Origin: Craterostigma plantagineum
Taxonomy: Eukaryota > Streptophyta > Magnoliopsida > Lamiales > Linderniaceae
Direction: 5' to 3'
Assembly (NCBI GenBank): GCA_027422505.1
Contig: JAPQWV010000763.1
Location: 175,001-239,000 of the forward strand
Length of the DNA: 64,000 bases
A program made the translations under genes and the position numbers. The notes under the pieces were generated by a model that saw nothing but the letters and a program-made list of their open reading frames with translations, made no database searches and was not told where the DNA came from. Below are positions 42,948 through 52,890 of this stretch, one piece after another. How positions within the stretch are numbered: position 1 is the first letter of the stretch; each line of letters opens with the position of its first letter.

Positions 42948-45636
42948 CACTAGTCGAAAATGATAATATGCGATGACACTAACTGTCGCCTATATTAGAT
43001 GCGGTGGCACTTCCATAATTTTTTTTTAATTTTTGTTCGTCATAGGCGACGGCTTCTATTCCAAGACCGTCGCCTATAATTGTCGAAAGCCTCCGGCGAC
43101 AGTTTCCTCTCTCAAAACCGTCGCCCATACACTTTTTTATTTTAATTTTCTTTTTAAATATGGGCCACGGTTTCTGTTTATCACCTAAGAACCGTCGCCC
43201 AATGTTTTTAAATATATTTATTTAAATGTTAAGTTTCGGCGACGATTCATGAGCGAAACCGTCGTCCAAGGCTTTAATTTTTATTTTTTTATCTTCATTT
43301 TGATTTGATTGAAGCTGTTTTTTGATTGATTGCAGAAAATCAAAAAAAAAAACAAATTAAAAAAATAAGCATGGGTGACGGTTCCTGGCTAAGAACCGTC
43401 GCCCAAACCCTATTAAAAAAATAAAATAAGCATGGATGACGGTTCCTGGCTAAGAACCGTCGTCCATACCCTATTAAGTTTTATTTTTCTTTTAATAATA
43501 GTTAAGCCTTGGGCGAGGGTTTCGCCGTAACAACCGTCACCCATATTTTTTAATATTTTTTTTAAACGTTAAGTTTGGGCGACGGTTTCTTGTGCGAAAC
43601 CGTCGCCCAAGGCTTTTAATTTTTTTTAAATCTTCATTTTGGGCGACGGTTACGGGTTTTTGGCTACCGTCGCCCATATCCCTTACTTAAACCCATTTTC
43701 TTCCCCAAATATTTTCATAACCGCGCGACGACGAAGAGAGCTCCTCCCTCTTGGCGCTTTTTCCGGCGACAACGAGCAATATTCCGACAGTTTCGAGCTT
43801 GGAGAACACCATAAGACCTCCACTTACCATTTCCCCTCTACGTATTTCACGATTTATGGTTCTAAGTGTTCGAAAATTGAAGCTTTTCGAAAATGTTTGT
43901 TTCGAAATTTTGGGTTTCCCGACCTTAATTTATGCGATTTCGTAGCTTAGTATTGTGTTATATTTGATTTGGGGTTGATATTGAGCATAATCTTTGTGAA
44001 AATTAGTTCTTCAAAATATTTTGAGATTTTGCCGAATTTGGGGCGATTTCCGCGCGACCTCTCCTCTCTTGGCAATTTTTTCCGGCGACCACGACTCTTT
44101 TTCGACGATTCTGAGCTAAGAGAACATGGTAAGACCTCTCCTACAATTTTTCCTCATTGTATTTCGCGATTGATGGCTTGAAATCTTCGAAATTGAAGCT
44201 TTTTGAAAATCTCTCCTTTGAAATTTCATAGTTTATGCGATTTAATAGCTTTGTTCCCTGCTTTTTATATTCGATTTGAAGTTGATATTGAGCTTCATTT
44301 TGCGAAAATTAGGTTTTGGGTCAACTTTGGTGAATTTGGAGAATTTGGGCTATTTGTGGCCGATTTTTGGGCGAATTTCGAAAGATTTTCGTGCTTGGGC
44401 AGCTGCGTCCGTGCTTCTTGACAATTTTCTCCGGACAATATGTAAGTTTTTCAAACCTGTTTTTGATTTATATGCCTTTATCTATGTGAATCTTCTTGCA
44501 GTTTTTAAGCTTACATATCCGTTCAATTTTTCTCCTCATGAGGAAACGTTGAATGGCTATACGTCATGTGATACATGTACGATATTCTTTCCAGATGTGT
44601 CGGAGGGGATAGGTGCAACTTGCCAACGGTATTGAACCTTTAAAACATCGTCTTCCTTAAATTTCAACTTTAATATAGGTTTAACATGTTTTAATATTAT
44701 CCTCTTATTTAATATTATAGATGCTAGAAGGAATTTCTCACGGCAACGAATCGTTCAACGTAGTTCGGGAGTTGTAGGCGAAGCATTTTACAATGCCTTT
44801 TTTATGTAGGTACTTTATTAGACTTTTGCAGTAACATGTTTGTATATATGTTATGAGATATTTGTTTGATGATGCAATTGTTGTTATTGAGGATTATTAG
44901 TTATTGTTGAGGATCGATTGTTGGGGATTGATCTTTTGATTTGTTTGGGTTGGTTTGGATTGATTGTTGGGGCATAGAAATTTGAAAAAAAAAAAGAGTT
45001 AATTATGATTCAGGCCTCCATTAAGTTTTAAAATCGGATCCAGGCCCTGTCAGTATAAATTTTAGTTTTTAGGACCCGATTTCTGCAGCACCACTTCATT
45101 GTTCTGCAGTACCACTTCATTGTTATTCAGTACCACTTCACTGTTCTGCAGTACCAGTTCATTGTTCTGCCGTAAAAAATGAAGTGGTACTGCAGAACAA
45201 TGAAGCGGTATTGCAAACAATGAAGTCGTGTGCAGAACAATGAAGTCGTATTGCATAACAATGAAGGTGTACTGCAGAACAATGAAGTCGTACTGCAGAA
45301 ATTGGGTCCTTAAAACTAATTCTTAAACTGACAGGGCCTGAAATCAAGTTTAAAACAGTAACAGAGCCTGAAGCCCAAAAACAATAAGCATGGGTGACGG
45401 TTCCTGGTCAAGAAACGTCGCCCAAAGCCTACTAAAAAACAATAAAATGAGCATGGACGGTTCCGGCTAAGAACCGTCGCCCATGACCCCGAACCAAAAA
45501 AACAAGAAGCACATAGGCGACTGTTCTTTGGAGAAATCGTCGCCCATGCACATGGTCGACAGGGCTCTGGGAGACGCCTCGAAACTGTCGCCCATGACCT
45601 AAAGAACCGTCGCCCATGTGCTTTTCTGCACTAGTG
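42948..45636. mobile_element. Non-autonomous CACTA (En/Spm) transposon
   Basis: It begins CACTAGTCGAAAATG and ends TCTGCACTAGTG, with ATA on both sides (42945-42947, 45637-45639), the 3-bp duplication typical of CACTA elements. The ends (42960-43680 and 45385-45636) hold many copies, in both orientations, of a subterminal motif close to GGGCGACGGTTCTT / AACCGTCGCCC, the expected transposase-binding array. The interior has a diverged tandem duplication (about 43722-44050 and 44051-44400) starting CCGCGCGAC...TTCCGGCGAC, but no transposase domain. It contains a foldback element at about 44995-45375. Confidence 0.93.
44995..45375. mobile_element. Foldback element with CAGGCC ends inside the CACTA
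   Basis: The ends (TTAATTATGATTCAGGCCTCC and GCCTGAAGCCC, in inverted relation) resemble those of 47686-48071 and 48521-52772. The middle is a near-palindrome: GTTCTGCAGTACCACTTCATT repeated about four times on the left, and AATGAAGTGGTACTGCAGAAC-type repeats on the right of an axis near 45172. No clean 9-bp duplication could be read, because a poly-A run adjoins the left end. Confidence 0.6.
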
Positions 45637-46049
45637 ATAAGCCATCAGTAGCATCTATCATTTTTTCGTCTGGATTAAAGCCCGTTCCTGATTTATTCAA
45701 CATGTCGTGTAACATGTATGTGACGAAAAGCCTTGATGCTACAGTTGGGCAAATACTTATGTAATATCTTCTCCAATGCATGATGAGAGCTAAAAAGTTG
45801 GGCGGACCAGCCCATCCGGCCCAGATTGAGCAGGCTGCCCGAAGTTTATGGGTCGGGTTAGGCTGGCCCAGAGTTGTATGGGCTAATGAAACCCAGGGCC
45901 TGGCCAAAACAACAGTGGGTCGGGCCAACCCGGCCCTAGCCCATTGGATTGATGTTTTTGGAATTTTAAAAATTTGTTTTTGAAAAAATTCTTTTAGTTA
46001 CATAGCAAAGAGATCTACTATGTTAGAAACCAAATGAAACCCCCAAAAT

Positions 46050-46051
<2 letters not shown>

Positions 46052-46112
<61 letters not shown>
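46052..46112. repeat. GA microsatellite
   Basis: About thirty AG/GA dinucleotides inside the Pack-hAT element. Confidence 0.95.
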
Positions 46113-46115
<3 letters not shown>

Positions 46116-46129
46116 CATTTGAATAACCT

Positions 46130-46310
46130 AACGATATAAACACGAAAATACGCCACAAGGCAGTAATCTTAGCTTCACATCTAGTTTCCAATGTTAATCC
46201 CTTGGCCATATAACTTACCTCCTTAAACCTCTCCCTAATCTCGAATAAATCATCCATTTCCACCACAACTTGATCCAGCGAACATCTGTAAATGATGCAA
46301 GCACACACAA
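46130..46310 (-). pseudogene. Unidentified exon-like fragment in the Pack-hAT
   Basis: On the - strand, TTTACAG near 46290 precedes an open stretch (CSLDQVVVEMDDLFEIRERFKE) that ends at a GTAAGT donor near 46222. This looks like a captured internal exon with its splice sites. I do not recognise the source gene. Confidence 0.35.
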
Positions 46311-46449
46311 ATAAACAGCAACTTAAAATTCTCTTTCAATCTTTAGCTAAAAAATGGCGAGGGTAAAAAATTATACATAGGAAATGGATTATCAACCATC
46401 GACTAGACAAACAAGAAAAACAAGAAGCGATTAGCGGTCCGAGTGCGTT

Positions 46450-46700
46450 TGATCCTTCGACCTCGTAGTCTTCCTTGTTAGCGTTCTAATTGTTGTCATC
46501 CATTCGAGGCTCGAGCGCCTCTTTTGTCGCCACTTCAATCTTGTCCTTCTCGTCGGCTTCTAGCTTGTCGGCGAGCTTGTCCTTGATTTGGTTCTTCATG
46601 TTATAAAAACTTGAGATTTCTTGGTTGGGATAACAGTGTTTCTTGGAATTAATTTGGTCATTACTCCTCCGACGGTTTCGATTCCAAGGGTCAAGGGAGA
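46450..46700 (-). pseudogene. BiP/HSP70 (luminal binding protein) gene fragment, internally deleted
   Basis: On the - strand, 46697-46621 reads [18 protein letters not shown], the start of the HSP70 substrate-binding domain. The following KKSQVF is joined directly near 46600 to YNMKNQ, then [16 protein letters not shown], part of the C-terminal helical lid, and ends near KEDYE. More than 100 codons that separate these parts in HSP70s are missing, and a stop interrupts the second piece. The residues fit the ER form BiP better than cytosolic HSP70 by memory of the family; a database search would settle this. It lies wholly inside the hAT-like element, so it is captured cargo. Confidence 0.78.
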
Positions 46701-47100
46701 AGAACAGTGAAGTTTAGGGTGATGATGCTAATTTGGGATTTCCAGAAATTGGAATTCAGTTCTAGCTATTAAGTTGCACTCTTAACGGGCTAATTTAGCC
46801 CAAACCCATCGGGTTTTTCGGCCCACGGCCCAATAACCCCCGGGCCTGGTGGGTTGGGCCAATAGGCCCAATATGATTTTGTGCTACCCAAATATAAGCC
46901 CATATCAAACTTTTTTCGGGCGGACTAGGCTGGCCCATGGGCTGAGCCCAAACTTTCACCTCTACATGATGAAAACCAGGTCTGAATCTATTTTCGCTCC
47001 TCCATTCATCATAATGATTTCTTTGAAAGCCAAAATATGCAACTTCTCTTCCTCCAAAAGCCAGTGTGGTGTTATTTTTTGCCTCTTTCATGCTGCACGA

Positions 47101-47685
47101 GAACAAAAAATGAATAAAAAAAAACATATAATACATAACATAACAAAGAAAAAAGATGGCAAGAAGGAAACGAATACATTGACCACATAAAACAGTATTG
47201 ACTACAAATAAAAAAACAAACAAAATAAAAAGAAGAATACGAGTAAGAATTGGTTGTGACATGAATAAAATATTCAAACAATATTGAGATTACAGCATAC
47301 AAAAGCAAAACACTGTTGCATTATCAATTCACAATAACGAAAAATTCACTAACGCACTATTGTGATTAACAGAGTAAACGAGAACATCATCACCTATTGC
47401 AACTATCAAAGCACGATGACGAAAAGAACTCAAAATTCGGTACTAATAATCAAAAGAAAAGAGAGATTGCATACCTTAATCAGTATTGTAGAGATGCACA
47501 TTATGAACGTCAAACCCTAAGTCACAACTTTATAAATTCTTAAATCAAAATAAGGTAAAACTGTAATTGCATTTACTTTAAATTTAATACCATGTAGACC
47601 CATTAACCAAATGCATCCGAAATTATTATTTAAACTCATTAATCAAACACTCAAAAACAAAATTTTATATCCTCTATTATTTAAA
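47101..47685. other. 5' flank of the MYB/SANT-like pseudogene, no other gene seen
   Basis: An AT-rich stretch. On the - strand a possible 3' splice site (CTCGTGCAG) lies just before the first recognisable MYB codons. Nothing else can be supported. Confidence 0.4.
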
Positions 47686-48071
47686 GGGTCAATTCGAAAT
47701 CAGGCCCCTTTAAGGTTTTGATTTCGAATTCAGGCCCTGTGTAAGAATTTTTTAGTTACAGGACCCATTTTATGTGATGTAAAAAATTGGTATGAAAAAT
47801 ATATGAACTGATATAGAATGATTGTTTTGTGTTACAAACTTTCAACATACTGGTATGTCAGAGCAATAAAGTGGTACTGCAGAAAATAAACTGGTCAGAT
47901 ATCATAAACTGGTACCGAATTATGATTTTGTGGTACATAATTTCAACATACTGGTATGTAATAGCAATAAAGTGGTACTGCATAAAAATAGGTCCTTAAA
48001 ACTAAATATTTTCCGAAGAGGGTCTGAACCTTAAATTATACTTATGGAGGGGCCTGAAATGAAAATTGCAC
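47686..48071. mobile_element. Small TIR element with AGGCCC ends and 9-bp target duplication
   Basis: The 386-bp element starts GGGTCAATTCGAAATCAGGCCCC and ends GGGGCCTGAAATGAAAATTGCAC. It is flanked by TTATTTAAA at 47677-47685 and 48072-48080. A 9-bp duplication suggests the Mutator superfamily. Inside are words such as AAACTGGTAC and AATAAAGTGGTACTGCA, also found in the foldback at 44995-45375. No coding capacity. Confidence 0.8.
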
Positions 48072-48097
48072 TTATTTAAACCCAACTTAAACTAATA

Positions 48098-48362
48098 CTA
48101 CCTCAGTCCCACTTATTTCTTCCCATCTTTCTATTTCGGGCGTCCCACATAATTCTTCCCATTTCCATTTTTGGTAAAAAAAAGTATCCCACTAATTATA
48201 CTAATTACATCATTAATATTAAAAAAGCCTTCTCGATTTGCGTGTCTACTAATAACTTTTCTCTCTCCATACCTCAAAAGGTGTACTATAACATTAAAAT
48301 AATGTGATTTCTTAATCTCCGTGCCCACTAATCTTCGGGAACATTTAAAGGGACGGAGGAAG
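48098..48362. mobile_element. Stowaway-type MITE (Tc1/mariner)
   Basis: The ends CTACCTCAGTCCCACTT and GGGACGGAGGAAG match the Stowaway consensus CTCCCTCCGTCCC. TA lies on each side (48096-48097, 48363-48364). 265 bp, AT-rich, no coding capacity. Confidence 0.85.
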
Positions 48363-48520
48363 TACTATTTAAATCCATCCTCCAACCAAGCGGCCCTAAT
48401 GTAGCTGTGTGTCTCCTGGCCTCTTGGTAATTGGTTTGGTTCGTATTTTTTTCTTAAATTTATTACTTTCTGGCGCGTAAGTCTGACTTGCATGTCTCAA
48501 TATAGTCTCAAATTAAATTA

Positions 48521-51500
48521 GGGGCAATTACGTATCAGGCCCTAGAAAAGTTTCAATTTAGTGGTCAGGCACTGTCAGGATAATATTTAGTTTGAATGAC
48601 TAGTTTTTTGAAAAATTCAAAGGTAAAGACCCAAACTATGTTTTGACTAAAATACCCTTCATAAAGGGTTCTGTGAAGAGGTATTCGACGCCATATTTAT
48701 GTTACAGATATCTGACGATGTGTTACCGCAATAACCATAAACGTTACTTTAAACTGATAATATGTTACTTCGCGATAGTAAAATGCTTTTTAACAGATTT
48801 ATATTTATTCGGCTAATCGAAACCCAGTTTTCACAGAATCGAGCACAATCGACTACCCCATCAACCAATCAATGTCGACGTGCCACGTAGGATTTATCTG
48901 ATATTGTTGAAGTACGATGTAAGAATTTTGATGAATTTTTATACGGTTTGAAATTCGAGAAAAAACGGGCCAAATCGAACTATACTTTCGTAGCAATTGC
49001 AGCTAATCTTTGTGTATTCGAGGTACCCATCGTTTGGGCATTTCATAGGCTCTGTCAATTTTGAACAATCGTCACCTCATCACTTTTGAAACGTACGTTG
49101 TGTGAAAGTGGTCGTATGGAAGGCATCGATTCATCTGGAATAAATGTTACTATTTTATGCATTCTTGTTACTGATTTATGTTTCGTGTTATAAACGTACG
49201 AACAAAGTGTATCATGATACAAAAGGTAACTTATAATCGATTTGGTCATCTTTGGTATATTATGACCTAATTTTGTTTCTCAAAAGTATTGTTGTGGTAT
49301 TTTGTTTAACGGACCTGTTTCGATAATTTTTGGCACAGAACTGTTACTTCATGAAATAGAAACGTTACTTGGATTGTCTAAGATGGTATATTATGACGTA
49401 TTTTTGTTTTAAGTGTCGATGTTTTATTTTATTTTTCTTCGCAGACATGTTACGATAATTTGGGGCACTTAATTGTTACTACCTCAAAAGTTACTTGGAA
49501 TATCCGAAGTGGTATATTCTGATCTCCTTTTGTTTTTCATAAGTATTGGTATGGTATTTTATTAGCAGGCTGTTTCGATAATTTGGCATAGAACTGTTAC
49601 TACATGAAATCGAACCGTTACTTTTTTTATCTGAAGTGTTATACTACGGCCTACTTTTGTGTTTCATATGTATTGATGTATGTTTTTTAGCAGACCTGTT
49701 TCGATTTATTTGACGTGGAACTTTTACTAAATAAAATAGAAGCGTTACTTGTTCTATCGAAAGCGTTACTAAAATGTAACTGTTACGTTTTTTAGAAGGC
49801 ATGTTTCGATATTTTTTGACATTGAAACTGTTACTACATAAAACCAAAGCGTTACTTGTTGTTATCGGAACTGTTACTAAAAGTACAGAATTTGTCACTA
49901 AATAAACAATAAATATCATTGTATTGCCATGAAGTGGTACTATACTTGCTAAATTTTGGGCGGGATTTGTGGATTGATTGGGTTAATTGGGCGGGATATT
50001 GGTTTTGGCTGGATTTGGATGGATTTACTGTACTTGCTAAATTTTGGGCGGAATTTGTGGATTGGTTGGGTTAATTGGACGGGATTTATGCAACGAGTGA
50101 GATTTTAGCGGGATTGCTAAATCAGTGCAAATGTGTTACTAATAATATTTAACTGTTATCCATTTAGTTAGATATGTTACTAAAAGTTGCTTATGTGTTA
50201 CCAACTGCTGTAGTTGTCGCACCAAGGTTTAGGGTTATGTGTTTATGGAGATTAAGGTTTAATGTTTCAGGGTTACCCTTAAGGTTTCACGATTTACGAC
50301 ATATAAACTGATATTTGTGGTTTAATTTTGAATTTTGATGGCATTCGTGCTGAAACTCATATGTGATGTTTCAAACAAAGTAATAGTTTATGTTTTGAAT
50401 AACTATTGACCTCGAACATTCACTATCATCCACGTCAATCGAACAATGTAGCTTTTAAAGGAATTTGGTGTGATAAATGCATCAAATCATACATTTACAA
50501 GATGTTAATCTTGTAAATCTCGAACAATGTGCTTTTATGAACGAAATTAATCGGATTAGTATTGTGGTACTGGAAACCTGTTATGTGGTATCATTATGTG
50601 TAAACATGTTATTGGATAGGTTCGCATTGTTATTTTTAGCAAACATGTAGTATTGCGTGCGGGCAATCTGGTACTGGTGACGTTAACGAATCATCCTGTT
50701 AATATTCCTTAACAAATAACTTCGAGAATGTATCAAATACAGATTTACGACATATAAAATGATATTTGTGGTTTAATTTGAACTTTGAATACGTTTGTGA
50801 TAAAATTCGTAACGTTATGTCTCATTAAAAGAGATACTAGTGTATGTTGTGAAGAAAGAGCTATATGTTTACATGATATTTTATCTCAACTTTCACATAT
50901 TGATATCAACATTCACAAAACATGTCTTTTAAAGAAATTTTGTGATTTACCTTCATCATATCATCTATTTCCATGAATGTCAATCTTATATATCCGAACG
51001 AAATGAATTTATGAACGAAATTTAATCGAAATAGTAATGTGGTATTGATTAGCTATTCTGTGGTACTTGTAGCTACAAATTTGTTATAAATTTTGCGTAT
51101 ATTGGTATTTTTTATCGGACATGTGGTATTATTTGCAGGCAATGTGTTAATATCTCTGACAGTCATGAACCTTCTAGAATGTTCTTAATGATATGTTACC
51201 CAGAATGCGTGACTTGTTACCCAGAATGCGTGAATTGTTACTCAGAATACATGAAGTGTTACCAACCAACTTTTTGATTGACAAACGTTCCAATATTATG
51301 TCTCATCAAAATTCTTCGTTATCACATTATCAACATTAATAATCTCATTCAATTAAAATGAATCGTGATCAAACTTAGTCGAATCTACCTTATTAGTTCA
51401 TTAAAGTCGAGATTCACATAATCACATTTTTCCATGATAAATTTCAGATTTTTTCCGTTATTTACATGAAAAATTGACATCGATTTAACCTTACTGTGTC

Positions 51501-52772
51501 ATTTATTTTGGAGATTCGAGCGGTTTCAATTTTATTTGGATCTCGATTTTTTTTTACGATCTATTCCTCTTTGCCTTTACTTGGGTATTACACGTGTTAT
51601 TTACGGGTGACGAGTCGGTATTATTTTCTCGTTATATGTTCGTTTTGCGGATATATTGGTTATAAATATCAAGAAATATGGTATTATTGTTCCACGAATT
51701 GTTACCCAGAAAGCATGAAGTGTTATTCAGTAACCATTTTAATTAGCAAACGTTTACCGCTTAGATCTCATCAAAATTCTTCGTTATTCCATGATTAATA
51801 TCAATAATTGTCGTCGATAACTAAGGCCCATGATGAAATTGTGTCGAATTTACATTATTCCGGTCATTAAAGTCGAGATTTCACCGTATTAAACGAAATT
51901 CCGAATTATGTTTGTAGCATTCGTGCTTTATGAACTTCGAAAATTCTCTTTGATTATGAATACCCATGAAAAATTGAAGCCGATACAACTTTGCTGTTGG
52001 TAACGTCGAGATTTGGTCGGATTTGGAACGTGAATTTTTTCTTTCGAACGCTTGAGTGTAAGGAATGCGTTATTGCAGGAAGGCGGTATTGTTTTGAATG
52101 ATGTGTTACTTCTGCGACATTATTTGTTATTTACTAATAGAAACGTGGTACTTTCTGCTATACGGGCAATATTTATTTTCTCACAATTAACGTCACTAAT
52201 ATCCGAAACTTATCAACACTTATGATCAAATTAAAGATTATTTCACCTTATATAATCACAATCGTGGAGATCTGTTCGGGTCTGAACTCGATCGATGCAT
52301 CGCTTGTTGGGAGAGATCGATGCGAAACTGTTATTATTTTTTTGAAACTTGTTATCGCATCTTCAGGTATTTTTCGTCGATTTGGCATATGTTTTGTTAA
52401 ATATGTGTTATTACATCATTTATGTATTTTTTTCTCTGATTTATTCGTTTTATTAGTATTGGTATTATAATTGATAAAGTTGTTACTAAATATATGCGAT
52501 AGTGTACTCAATACAGACAATTTGTTATCCAAATGAATAGAAATGTTTTTTTTCAGCCCAAAACTGTTATAATTATTTTGACAACTGTAATCGGATTATT
52601 TGGGTATTATGTGGTAAATTTCGGATATGTCAGGGATAATTATGTCTTTCGCAGCCTTTAGGTAGTTTTCAGTGAATTTTCTGAAAAGTAGGTCATTTAT
52701 CCTAATTCAAATTCAAATGGGGCCTGAACACAAAGTTAAACTTCTTAATAGGGCCTGATCTTTAATTAACCC
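48521..52772. mobile_element. 4.25-kb Mutator-like non-autonomous element with AGGCCC ends and internal ~120-bp repeats
   Basis: It starts GGGGCAATTACGTATCAGGCCC and ends GGGCCTGATCTTTAATTAACCC, imperfect inverted repeats. It is flanked by ATTAAATTA at 48512-48520 and 52773-52781, a perfect 9-bp duplication. Second GGGGCCTG and CAGGC(A/C)CTG words lie inside each end, as in the smaller relatives. 49290-49900 has about five diverged units of 110-130 bp (TGTTTCGATAATTT, GAACTGTTACTACATGAAAT, CGTTACTTG). Similar words (TGTTACC, GTGGTACT) recur up to about 52150. No transposase domain is seen in any frame; the open stretches are short. Confidence 0.85.
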
Positions 52773-52890
52773 ATTAAATTATCGTAGAAATGATTTCACT
52801 AATTTCTTCACCCGTTTATTTTCTCGAAGAACACTCAGAAATTCCCAAATTTAAACCTCAAAATACCCATAGGTGAAGAAGAAAGCAGAT

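Larger units (their letters stand above)
45787..46964. mobile_element. hAT-like transposon that has captured host gene fragments (Pack-hAT)
   Basis: The 1178-bp segment has ends GAGCTAAAAAGTTGGGC and GCCCAAACTTTCACCTCTA, which form an imperfect terminal inverted repeat. It is bracketed by CATGATGA at 45779-45786 and 46965-46972. Removing it and one repeat restores reading continuity of the MYB/SANT-like pseudogene (GFHH then ALEK). Both subterminal parts are GGCCC-rich, like the hAT MITE at 4376-4855. The middle holds a (GA)n tract, an exon-like piece, and a deleted BiP/HSP70 fragment, but no transposase. Confidence 0.72.
42305..47100 (-). pseudogene. MYB/SANT-like (Myb_DNA-bind_3 type) gene, interrupted twice
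   Basis: The - strand pieces in order are as follows. About 47095-46973 carries WLLEEEKLHILAFKEII, then, in another frame, WRSENRFRPGFHH. About 45786-45640 carries ALEKILHKYLPNCSIKA, then, frameshifted, MLNKSGTGFNPDEKMIDATD. 42947-42305 carries VWDEIKE, then RYKTWPIYEDW, then after a one-base loss KDRATGENAVG, and an open 138-codon C-terminus. This is the architecture of plant MYB/SANT-like proteins, a family related to the DNA-binding partner of PIF/Harbinger transposases. It is split by a hAT element (45787-46964) and a CACTA element (42948-45636), each leaving its target duplication. There are at least three frameshifts. The family is multi-copy in plants, so whether this was a host gene or transposon cargo is open. 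Confidence 0.78.
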
